Shown here: piece after piece, positions 1-7,900 of the stretch
Position numbering within the stretch: the stretch's first letter is position 1
Layout of the letters: each line of letters begins with the position of its first letter
DNA from: an uncultured Sedimentitalea sp.
GTDB taxonomy: Bacteria; Pseudomonadota; Alphaproteobacteria; Rhodobacterales; Rhodobacteraceae
DNA length: 64,000 nt
NCBI GenBank assembly: GCA_947504115.1
Contig: CANNGH010000008.1
Coordinates: forward strand, 56,267 to 120,266
Direction: 5' to 3'
Made by a program: the position numbers and the translations under genes
Notes under the pieces: model-generated
Databases searched by the model: none
What the model saw: the letters and a program-made list of their open reading frames with translations, nothing else
What the model was told of the DNA's origin: nothing

Positions 1-330
1 GTCGCGGATGCGGTGGTGATCGGGGACAGGCGCAGATACCTGACCTGCCTCGTGATGATCGATCAGGAGAATGTCGAGAAATTCGCGCAAGCGAACGCCA
101 TTCCCTATTCCGACTTCGCCTCGCTGACGCGGGCGCCGCAGGTGCGCGAGTTGATCGGGCAGGTGGTGGCCGACACCAACCGCGATTTCGCCACTGCCGA
201 GCAGATCAAGGATTTCCGCCTGATCGACATCCTGCTGACCCCCGAGGACGAGGAACTGACCCCGACGATGAAACTGAAACGCGCCCATGTGGACAGGCGC
301 CATTCCGGGCTGATCGAAAGCATGTATTGA
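1..330 (+). CDS. Long-chain acyl-CoA synthetase (AMP-forming), C-terminal fragment
   Basis: Only the last 109 codons are inside the window; the reading frame is open from base 1. The visible part is the small C-terminal lid domain of an ANL-superfamily acid-CoA ligase of the FadD15 type. It starts with the beta-strand ADAVVIGDRRRYLTCLV and ends with the A10-like motif LTPTMKLKR, whose lysine is the usual catalytic residue for adenylation. The enzyme would activate a carboxylic acid to its CoA ester. The next gene, 36 bp downstream on the same strand, is a branched-chain-type ABC substrate-binding protein. Such ligases are often embedded in liv-type operons, so the acid is probably the substrate of that importer (inference). 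The substrate cannot be told from this fragment. Confidence 0.85.
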   Translation, partial: VADAVVIGDRRRYLTCLVMIDQENVEKFAQANAIPYSDFASLTRAPQVRELIGQVVADTNRDFATAEQIKDFRLIDILLTPEDEELTPTMKLKRAHVDRRHSGLIESMY

Positions 331-366
331 AAGGGCCCCTTGGGGCCGAACGGGAGGAGAGGAAAG

Positions 367-1536
367 ATGAAACCATTCGGATTGCTCGCCATGGCGGCGA
401 CGGCGCTGGCCCTGGCCGGGCCGGGGCACGCCCAGAGCCCCGGCACCAGCGAGACCGAGATCCGCATCGGCGGCTCGCATGACCTGTCGGGGATCTTCGC
501 GCCGTTCTCGGTGCCCGCGGTCAAGGCCGCGCAGCTTTATTTTGACGAGGTGAACGCGGAGGGCGGCGTCAATGGCCGCACGCTGAAATACATCGTCGAG
601 GATCACGGCTATCAGGTGCCGCGCGCGGTGCAGGCGGCCAACAAGCTGATCAACCGCGACGATGTCTTCGCCATGCTGCTGAACCTTGGCACGCCGCATA
701 ACCTGGCGATGTTCCGGCTGATGGAACCGCAGGGCATTCCCAACGTCTCGCCGCTGACGGCGGCGCGGCAGATGATCGACCCGCCCGCGCCGTGGAAATT
801 CGCCGGCACCGCGTCCTATTATGCCGGGGTCAAGGCGACGCTGGAACATCTGGCGGACGAAGAGGGGGCGGAAAATCTCTGCACGATGATCCTGCCCACC
901 GATTTCGGCACCGAGATCGAGGCGGCGGTGCAGGATGTGGTCGAAGAGCGCGGGCTGACGCTGGCCGCGCAGACCACGCACAAGCCCGACGAGACCGATT
1001 TCACCGGCGCGCTGTCGAAACTGCGCGATTCCGGCTGTGACACGGTGGGCGTCGCGCTGGGGATCAGCCAGGTGATCAACGCCATCGCCACCGCGCACAA
1101 GCTGGGCATGGAGGACATGCGCTTCGTGCTGTCGAGTGCGGGATTTCACACCGTGGTCGCCAAGGGGCTGGCGCAGCAGGGGGTGATGACGGGGGTCTGG
1201 GCCGGTTCGGGCTGGCAGGATCTCGAGGCGCGGCTGGACCAGCCGGCAGTGGCCGATTGGGTGGCGAAATGGAAGGCCGCCACCGGCGAGGACCTGCCCG
1301 GCACCGGCGCCTTGCTGGGGCGCATGGCCGCCGAGATCATGGTGCGCGCGCTTCAGGCGGCGGGGCCGGACCTGACGCGCGAGGGCTTCATCGCGGCGAT
1401 GGAAAGCCTCGATTTCGAGGACGAGGTCGGCGGCAGCAGCGTGCACATGAGCGCGGACGACCACGTGGCCGCCTCCGAGGTCGTGATCTCGAAGATCGAG
1501 GATGGCAGCTGGAAAACCGTCAGGATCATCGAGTGA
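367..1536 (+). CDS. ABC transporter substrate-binding protein, branched-chain amino acid (LivK/HAAT) type
   Basis: A 389-aa periplasmic binding protein. The ATG at 367 is preferred because GGGAGGAGAGG lies just upstream and it gives a clean signal peptide of about 22 residues ending in GPGHAQ. An upstream TTG at 340 would place charged residues before it. The mature protein begins with the type-1 periplasmic-binding fold signature ETEIRIGGSHDLSG and continues with AAQLYFDEVNAEGGVNGR, typical of Peripla_BP_6 proteins. With the preceding acyl-CoA ligase it probably forms the tail of a liv-type operon for import of an organic or aromatic acid rather than an amino acid (inference from the ligase). 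It faces ccdB convergently across a perfect palindrome. Confidence 0.9.
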   Translation: MKPFGLLAMAATALALAGPGHAQSPGTSETEIRIGGSHDLSGIFAPFSVPAVKAAQLYFDEVNAEGGVNGRTLKYIVEDHGYQVPRAVQAANKLINRDDVFAMLLNLGTPHNLAMFRLMEPQGIPNVSPLTAARQMIDPPAPWKFAGTASYYAGVKATLEHLADEEGAENLCTMILPTDFGTEIEAAVQDVVEERGLTLAAQTTHKPDETDFTGALSKLRDSGCDTVGVALGISQVINAIATAHKLGMEDMRFVLSSAGFHTVVAKGLAQQGVMTGVWAGSGWQDLEARLDQPAVADWVAKWKAATGEDLPGTGALLGRMAAEIMVRALQAAGPDLTREGFIAAMESLDFEDEVGGSSVHMSADDHVAASEVVISKIEDGSWKTVRIIE

Positions 1537-1559
1537 GGCGGGGGGCCGGGGGCGTCCGC

Positions 1560-1592
1560 TAAAGCGTTTCGACTTTTCGTCGAAACGCTTTA
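1560..1592. repeat. Perfect 14-bp inverted repeat that contains the ccdB stop codon
   Basis: The arm TAAAGCGTTTCGAC is followed by a 5-nt TTTTC loop and then the exact reverse complement, 33 bp in all. It lies between the convergent substrate-binding protein and ccdB genes, so it may act as a two-way terminator. The last three bases supply the TAA of ccdB. The arm resembles the ends of the element at 1902-2005 and the inverted repeat at 16576-16604. Confidence 0.8.
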
Positions 1593-1889
1593 GAAACCGG
1601 AAATCAGCAGATCGACGGCGGCCACGATCTCGTCGCGCCAGGCCGATGCATCGCCAATGGCAGGGCCGATCTGCGCCCCCGGAAGCGCGATCATCTGCGA
1701 CATGACCATGACGTGTGGAATGCCATCCAGTTGAAACGCGATATGGAGCCTCGGAGTGAGCGCGCCCCATTCCGAGCGCGCGACGACCGGGGCACAGAGG
1801 ATGTAGGGCGTCTCGATGCCGAGATCGGTCTGGATACGGCACACGAGTTCGCTGCCATCGCGCAGGCGATGGATTTTCCCCTGCGTCAT
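1590..1889 (-). CDS. ccdB: CcdB-family toxin (DNA gyrase poison)
   Basis: A 99-aa protein, the usual CcdB length. The N-terminus MTQGKIHRLRDGSEL, a central LHIAFQLDGIPHVMVMSQM strand pair and the C-terminal AAVDLLISGF match the CcdB/MazF-like fold; F plasmid CcdB ends in NAINLMFWGI. Family toxins trap DNA gyrase. Its antitoxin gene ccdA is upstream on the same strand, but the usual overlap is replaced by a 113-bp gap filled almost entirely by an inverted-repeat element. No good ribosome binding site precedes the ATG at 1889; the sequence just upstream belongs to that element. Toxin translation may therefore be lowered or uncoupled (inference). The stop codon lies inside the 1560-1592 palindrome. 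Confidence 0.82.
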   Translation of the reverse strand: MTQGKIHRLRDGSELVCRIQTDLGIETPYILCAPVVARSEWGALTPRLHIAFQLDGIPHVMVMSQMIALPGAQIGPAIGDASAWRDEIVAAVDLLISGF

Positions 1890-1901
1890 GGCGGTGTCAC
1901 G

Positions 1902-2005
1902 TAGAGCGTTTCGGCTTTGACCTGAATCACAATCCACTGCCTCTCGCCAACGCTCGAACGCGAATTGTGATACGCGATGTCTCAGGTAAAAGCCGAAACA
2001 CTTTA
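1902..2005. repeat. 104-bp MITE-like inverted-repeat element inserted between ccdA and ccdB
   Basis: The left end (TAGAGCGTTTCGGCTTT, continuing GACCTGA) and the reverse complement of the right end (TAAAGTGTTTCGGCTTT, continuing TACCTGA) match at about 21 of 24 positions. A second inner pair carries ATCACAAT on both arms. The element begins and ends with TA, which fits a TA target duplication. No protein is encoded. Its right-hand terminal TAA is the stop codon of ccdA. Confidence 0.75.
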
Positions 2006-2248
2006 AATCCGCCGGAACCGGGCAAGGCTGGGCCCGTTCCGTTCCAGGTGGCGGGCCTCGTCGGCGATGCCTTCCCTGGCGGCGGCGATCCAGGCGGCGC
2101 GCTCGCGCTCGGCTCGGGTTCTTGAGATTCCGGCGTCGATCCAGTCCCGGACAATGTCCGAAATGGTGGCACCGGTCGCCTCCGCTTCCGCTTCGAGCGC
2201 CGCTTTTCGCTCCCGGCCGATGTCGCGGATATTCAGGGGTGCGGGCAT
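2003..2248 (-). CDS. ccdA: CcdA-family antitoxin
   Basis: An 81-aa antitoxin. The N-terminal part, including NIRDIGRERKAALEAEAE and ATISDIVRDWID, fits a ribbon-helix-helix DNA-binding domain. The C-terminal part, with REGIADEARHLERNG, matches the toxin-binding tail of F plasmid CcdA (EGMAEVARFIEMNG). The expected end after this motif is replaced by PSLARFRRI and a TAA supplied by the last bases of the repeat element at 1902-2005. The final few toxin-contacting residues may therefore be altered. The start at 2248 has ACGAGG upstream. CcdA proteins neutralise CcdB and repress their own promoter with it. Confidence 0.8.
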   Translation of the reverse strand: MPAPLNIRDIGRERKAALEAEAEATGATISDIVRDWIDAGISRTRAERERAAWIAAAREGIADEARHLERNGPSLARFRRI

Positions 2249-2274
2249 GGCGACCTCGTTTTCTGCGTCTCGAA

Positions 2275-2303
2275 CATATACTGCTACACATAGTGCAACA
2301 CAA
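2275..2303 (-). promoter_or_regulatory. Candidate ccdAB promoter
   Basis: On the minus strand TTGTGT (2298-2303) and TATATG (2275-2280) are separated by exactly 17 bp, 26 bp upstream of the ccdA start. The region is AT-rich compared with its surroundings. It is read by eye only; the CcdAB operator would be expected to overlap it. Confidence 0.4.
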
Positions 2304-2338
2304 TGTGCTGTGCAAGCCAAGGCCCGCGCGACCGGGCC

Positions 2339-3388
2339 TTATCCCAGCAGGTCGGTCGCCGGGTTGTCGGTGATTTCCACATCGTCGTAATAGCGTTGCG
2401 CCTGCGCGACCGAGCGGTGCAGCGACAGGCGCATCGCCGCCTGGATCGGCGCGCCGTCCAGCGCCGCCTGGGTCAGGAACCCGGCGCGCAGCCCGTGCGG
2501 CGTGGCGAAACCGGGATCGTATCCCGCAAGCACCAGCCGCTGGCGCACGATGTGATGCACCGCGTCCGCGCTGAGCCTGCGGTTCAGCACCCGGCCGCTT
2601 TTCGAGATCGGGCGGAACAGCGGCCCGTCCTCGATTCCCGCCACCTCGATCCAGTGCAGCAGCGCCCGCGCCGCCCGTCCCTTGAGCACCAGCCGAGGGG
2701 TCGCGCCGGGGCGGGTGGTCTTGGTCTGCAGCAGCGAGATCCAGACCAGCCCCCTGGCCGCATCCGCATCCGGGGTCACGTCGGCGCGCATCAGATCCGC
2801 GATTTCGGACCGCCGCCGCCCGCCGCTGGCCCAGCCGGTCATCAGCAGCGCGCGGTCGCGGCAATCGCGCATGCTGGCGCGGCAGGTGGCCAGCATCGCC
2901 TCGAGCACGGGACGCGTGATCGGATGCGCCGATTTCGGCGCGGGGGGTCGTGCGGCGGCGCGGCGGGCCTTGGCACGGGCCTGTTTCAGCAGCGCCGCGT
3001 CGAACGGATTGTCGAGATTGCGCATCCGGTGGAACGCCCGCCAGGACGCGATGCGCCGGTCCAGCGTCGAGGGCGCCGGGCAGGACAGCGACTTGCGCAA
3101 GCCTTGCGCGATCAGGGCCTCGGCGGCGCTTCGGGCGGTGTCGCCGGGCGGGGCCTCGGAAAGATCGCGCGCGTGATCCAGCAGGAACCGCATCGCCACC
3201 GCCTGCGCCTCGGGCCAGGCGGGGGGCGCGTCGAACGCCGCGCGTTTCCAGGCGGTGATGTAAAGCAGGTCACGCTCGTAGGCGCGCAGCGTGTTCTCGG
3301 GCGTGCCGCGCACGTAAAGATCGTTCAGCGCGTCGAGATCGGCCTGCGACAGCGACAGCGGACGGGAGAGGGGCGCGGGGAATGTCAT
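2339..3388 (-). CDS. Tyrosine recombinase / phage-type integrase
   Basis: A 349-aa protein with the two-part layout of site-specific integrases. The N-terminal SAM-like core-binding domain (about 20-150) contains TPENTLRAYERDLLYITAW. The catalytic domain (about 165-340) shows the expected residues: Arg in GGRRRSEIADL, Lys in LLQTKTTRPG, His and Arg in PHGLRAGF, His in LSLHRSVAQ and the nucleophile Tyr in QRYYDD. All are intact, so it should be active. It lies next to ccdAB and an AraC regulator, and no matching attachment sites or tRNA are visible nearby. It may be the remnant mobility gene of a small island, or a chromosomal integrase without a present element. Confidence 0.88.
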   Translation of the reverse strand: MTFPAPLSRPLSLSQADLDALNDLYVRGTPENTLRAYERDLLYITAWKRAAFDAPPAWPEAQAVAMRFLLDHARDLSEAPPGDTARSAAEALIAQGLRKSLSCPAPSTLDRRIASWRAFHRMRNLDNPFDAALLKQARAKARRAAARPPAPKSAHPITRPVLEAMLATCRASMRDCRDRALLMTGWASGGRRRSEIADLMRADVTPDADAARGLVWISLLQTKTTRPGATPRLVLKGRAARALLHWIEVAGIEDGPLFRPISKSGRVLNRRLSADAVHHIVRQRLVLAGYDPGFATPHGLRAGFLTQAALDGAPIQAAMRLSLHRSVAQAQRYYDDVEITDNPATDLLG

Positions 3389-3429
3389 GGCGCCAATCTA
3401 GCGATTTCGGGCGCTGCGGCAACATCTGT

Positions 3430-3446
3430 GATAAGCGCGACTTATC
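3430..3446. promoter_or_regulatory. Short inverted repeat upstream of the integrase gene
   Basis: GATAAG and CTTATC flank a 5-bp CGCGA centre about 42 bp upstream of the integrase start. It could be an operator or a recombinase-type site. The rest of the 3389-3540 gap shows an AT-rich stretch but no gene. Confidence 0.25.
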
Positions 3447-3540
3447 GCGGATGATGTGGTGCCAGAGCCGGGCGGTCATGTGGCGCGCAAAACATGATAA
3501 AAATGATCGTAAATAGTTAACTATTCGGAAAAACAGGGAT

Positions 3541-4611
3541 TTATCCCTGCACCAGGAGAGAGCGGCCGTTCCGGCCGGGCAGGGGGATCGGCAATTGCGC
3601 CGAGAGGTGATGGGCGGCTGATCTGGCGATATGTGTGGCAAGGCCGGCCACCCCGGTGCAGGCCGCCACCGGACCCGGTTGCTGCCGCGCCTGGCTGGGG
3701 GTCAGGCCGTAACGGGCGCGAAAGGCCCGCAGGAACTGGTTGCCGCTGGAAAACCCGTAATCATAGGCGATGGCGGTTATCGCCCGGCTGCGATGCCGGT
3801 GGAGATCGCGCCACGCGTGTTTCAACCGCTCCTCGCGGATCAGGCGCGCCACGCCGCCATGGCCCGGGAACATGCGGTAGAGATGCGCGCGCGATATGCG
3901 AAACCGATAGACCAGCATGTCCGGTCCCAGATCGGGATCTGCCAGGTTGGCGCGGATGAATGCCAGGATCTCGCGCTGCAGGATCCGCTGGACCGCCCCG
4001 GCGCTGTCTTCAGTCCCCGATTGCTGCCCGGCAATGCTGGCAGCGATGAGATCGATCATCGCGCTGTCGATGGTCATGGCGTCCCGGTCAGGCATGTCGG
4101 GCATGACATCGGCGAGCCCGTGCAGGATGCTGGCGACAAGACGCGTGCCGGGGCCGTGGGCGCGCAAGACCGTGCCATGGACCGAACGGCCGCCCGTCGC
4201 CGCATCCACCCGGTCGCGCGGCATGTAAAGCATCAGGCTGGTTCCGGCCGTCTGCCGGGTGCGATGCGGGCGCGCATAATCGAAGACGCCGATATCGCCG
4301 GGGTCAAGGCGCATGTCGGTTCCGTCGCAATCGCCGGTCAGGCTGCCGTCGAGGAAAAGTTCCAGCTGGTAGCCGTCCATATCTCCCTGCGCGACGCGCG
4401 CCCGGTCGCGCAGGTTTTCACGGGCATCGAACTGCCGTTTTCCGACCATGAAAGACCCCAGCAGGCGCGAGGCAAGCCGGCCCTCGATCACCTGGCCATC
4501 AACCACAGGTGACACGTCGTAAAACGGGGCGCTCAACGACCGCCAGAAATCGGTTCGATGGCGTGATTCGATACTATCCGTCGAAACGGAGATCATCCCG
4601 GACGCCGACAT
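3541..4611 (-). CDS. AraC-family transcriptional regulator
   Basis: A 356-aa regulator. The N-terminal half resembles the cupin-like AraC-binding domain, with an acidic GDIGVFDYARPH loop. The C-terminal part holds the paired helix-turn-helix domain: RFRISRAHLYRMF for the first helix pair and AITAIAYDYGFSSGNQFLRAF followed by YGLTPSQAR for the second, the family signature. It carries an unusual extra tail of about 50 residues after the signature. The start at 4611 is chosen because CGGAGGAG precedes it at good spacing. It is divergent from the DUF11 surface-protein operon and could regulate it (inference from position only). The inducer is unknown. Confidence 0.85.
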   Translation of the reverse strand: MSASGMISVSTDSIESRHRTDFWRSLSAPFYDVSPVVDGQVIEGRLASRLLGSFMVGKRQFDARENLRDRARVAQGDMDGYQLELFLDGSLTGDCDGTDMRLDPGDIGVFDYARPHRTRQTAGTSLMLYMPRDRVDAATGGRSVHGTVLRAHGPGTRLVASILHGLADVMPDMPDRDAMTIDSAMIDLIAASIAGQQSGTEDSAGAVQRILQREILAFIRANLADPDLGPDMLVYRFRISRAHLYRMFPGHGGVARLIREERLKHAWRDLHRHRSRAITAIAYDYGFSSGNQFLRAFRARYGLTPSQARQQPGPVAACTGVAGLATHIARSAAHHLSAQLPIPLPGRNGRSLLVQG

Positions 4612-4941
4612 CGTGCCGCTCCTCCGATATAAAATCATTCATTTTCCGATACATGAATGTAACGCAATCAAGCAATTCAGAACAATGGATTACGGCCTTC
4701 GGCACGGCAACACCCATGCTGCGGTGCAGAAATACAACGCTTTCCGAAGAAGTTCCGTTGAGATGCAAGGCCGAAGGTTTCGGGATGCCTGGCCGAGCGG
4801 GAATTTGCCTGTTCCCGTATGAGCAGAGTGAACGGGCGCTGACACGCTTTTGTGCTTTCGTCTTGCGCCCCGCTTTTGTCCCGACGCTCCCCATCTGGCG
4901 CGGCCGTGATCGTGCGCCATAGCAAAGAAGAAGTCTTGCCC
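4612..4941. promoter_or_regulatory. Divergent intergenic region, AraC regulator / DUF11 operon
   Basis: This 330-bp non-coding stretch must carry both divergent promoters. It is AT-rich near the AraC end and contains the inverted repeat CATTCA / TGAATG around 4640-4660 with a 12-nt spacer, a possible operator. I see no convincing gene in it. Confidence 0.45.
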
Positions 4942-7900
4942 ATGTTTCGCTCGTTTTCCGGTCGGTCTTCCGCTTTCCGGCATGCTTCCCCGCGCTGCCG
5001 CGGCGCGCGGCGCGATCTGCGCCGGTTCATGGCCGTCGTGCAGGGTTTCCTGCTGGCGCTGATGCTGGCGGTCGCGGCCTGGCCCGGAAGCGCCTCGGCC
5101 CAGGGGGTCGATTGGGTTCTCAACATGAACGACGACGGGTTCGACCCGTTGCCCGACGGGTCGTCGGTGCCGGCGGGGGGACCATCACCTACGACATCCG
5201 GGTCTTCAACAGCGGAACGGATCCTGCGCCCGAAACGACGCTCGAACTGGACATTCCCGAAGACGCGACGCTGACGGCCACCTCCGGCACGATCGGATCC
5301 TGCGCACCGCTGCCGGCATCGGGGGTCGCGACCGTCACCTGCCAGGTTCCCGCGCTTGGCCCCGACGAGGAGGCATCGCTGGCCGCCGATGTGGTCATGG
5401 ACCGCGAGGGAGTCTTCCAGATGGCGGCCCGCGTGCCGACGGACGGCGATGACGATCCCGACAACAACGCGGCGACCGAAGGCACGACCATCGCCGCGGG
5501 CGCCGACATCGATTTGTCGCTGAGCGGGCCGGCCTCGGCCGCATCCGGCGATACGGTAACCTACAGCTTCACCGCCGAGAACCTGGGGCCGAACGCATTG
5601 GACAGCGCGGTTCTGGAATTTCCGGTGCCGACCGGTTTCGCCAACATCGCGCCGCCGGCGAACTGCACCCTGTCGGGCGGCACGTATCTTTGCGACATTC
5701 CCGGCCCGGTCGCGGTCGGCGAGAGCGTGACGCTGGATTTCCAGGGGCAGGTCGCGGCAGCGGCGGGGTCGACGGTGACGCCGGTCGGCAGCGTGAGTGA
5801 CGGCGCGCCGGCCGATCCCATCACCGACAACAACACCGCGACCTTCGACATGGAGGTTACGGCGGGCAGCGATGTCGCGATGGCGAAATCGCGCGCGCCG
5901 GGGGGAGAGATACAGGTCGGTGACGAGGTCACCTTCACCCTGTCGCCCAGCTATACCGGCAGCACGCCCAACGGCCTGACGATCACCGATACGGTACCGT
6001 CCAATTATCAGATCGAGTCCGTCGTGCCTGCACCGGGCAGCGGCTGGGTGTGCGACATGGCCGGCCAGGACGTGACCTGTGCCAAGCCGTCCGGCAGCGG
6101 TGCCGGGGCGAACGTGTCTCTGGGCGACATCGCCATCAACGCCACCGCGATCAGTGCCGGCAGCCCCGCCAACAGCGCGACGATCACCGCGGACGGTCCC
6201 GAAGATCCCGACCCGGCCAACAATACCGGCAGCGATGGCGGCGCCACGATCACCGATCCGGTCGTCGATCTGCGCGCCAACAAGTCCGGGCCGACCCCGG
6301 CGCTGGTGGTGGTCGGCAACACCTATGACTTCCCGATCAGCACGACGAATGTCGGCAATGCGCCGTTTTTCGGCACCGTTGTCATGACCGACAATCTGCC
6401 GGCGGGCCTGACCTATACCGGCGCGACCCGGAACGGCTGGACCTGCACACCGCCGCCGCTTACCGGGCCGGCGCAGATCGTCTGCGAGCGGGTCTATACC
6501 GAGGCCGCGCCGCTTGAACCGGGCGCCAGCACGCCGAGCGCCGTCATAAACGCCGAGGCGACCGCGCCGGGCACCATCGTCAACTCGATGACCGTCAGTT
6601 CGCCCGATGCCAATATCGAGGACGGCAATCCCGGCAACGACACCACCACCACCACCGTGGAGGGAAGCGAAGGCAACGCGTCCGCCGATATCTCCCTGAA
6701 CAAAAGCGCATCGCTTGCCACGCTGCAGGCCGGCGACGTGCAGACCTTCACGCTCGAGGTGGTGAACGCCGGACCCGAGACGTCGAGGGATATCGAGGTC
6801 ACGGACACTTTCAGCCGGTTGATCAACAACAATATCGGCGCGACCGATGCGGGGTATATCGCAGAGGTCGTCACCGCGAATGCCGCATCGGGCGTCAGTT
6901 GCTCCACGGCGAATGCGGGCGGGTTCGGCCGTCGCCTGACCTGCGATATCGCGGAACTTCCGGTTTGCACGGCCGGGAATGACTGTCCGGTGATCACCGT
7001 TCAGGTGCGCCCCGGCGGCGATCCGGGCGCGCGGACCAACACCGCAAGTGTGATTTCCCCGACCACCGCCGACCCGAACCTGGGCAATAACGGGGATTCC
7101 GCAGGGTTCGACATCGAGGCGCGCACCGACGTGACCGTGAGCAAGGTCGGCTCGCCCGATCCCGTGGCGGCGGGCCAGGAACTGACCTATGTGCTGACCG
7201 CGAGCGCGGCCCGGGGATACAGCCGGGCCGAGGCCGTGACCGTTACCGACACGCTGCCCGATGACGTGACCTTCATTTCGGCGTCCCCGTCAACGGGAAG
7301 TTGCTCGTCGCAGCCCGCGGTCGGCTCCACGACCGGCGCCGGAAACAACCAGGTGGTCTGCGATCTGGGCACGATCGAGGCGGACGCACAGCAGACCGTG
7401 ACCATCGTCGTGCGCCCCAACACCGCGACGCGCAACACCACGCTGACCAACACCGCGTCGGTCGCGACCGATACGCCGGAAGCCGACACGACCAACAACG
7501 ATGCCACCAGCGCGGTCGAGGTCTCGGACCCGGTGCTGGATCTGCTGGTCAACAAGACCGACAGCATCGATCCCGTCGCCGTGGGCCAGGACACGGTCTA
7601 CACGATATCGGTCACCAATCGAGGCCCCTCTGCGGCGGAAAATGTCGTCGTGACCGACGACATGCCGGCCTCCGGGCTGGCCTTTCGCTCGCACACGATT
7701 CCGTCCGACGGCAGTTGTTCAAGCGTGCCGGCAGTGGATTCGGTCGGTGGGCAACTGGTCTGTTCCTTCCCGGTCCTCCCGGCATCGCAAAGCCGCCAGA
7801 TCCAGATCACTGCCAGAGGTACGGCCAAGGGAACGGCAACCAACAACGCCAGCGTCGCGTCCGACGAGTCCGGGTCCGATACGAACCCCGGCAACGATAC

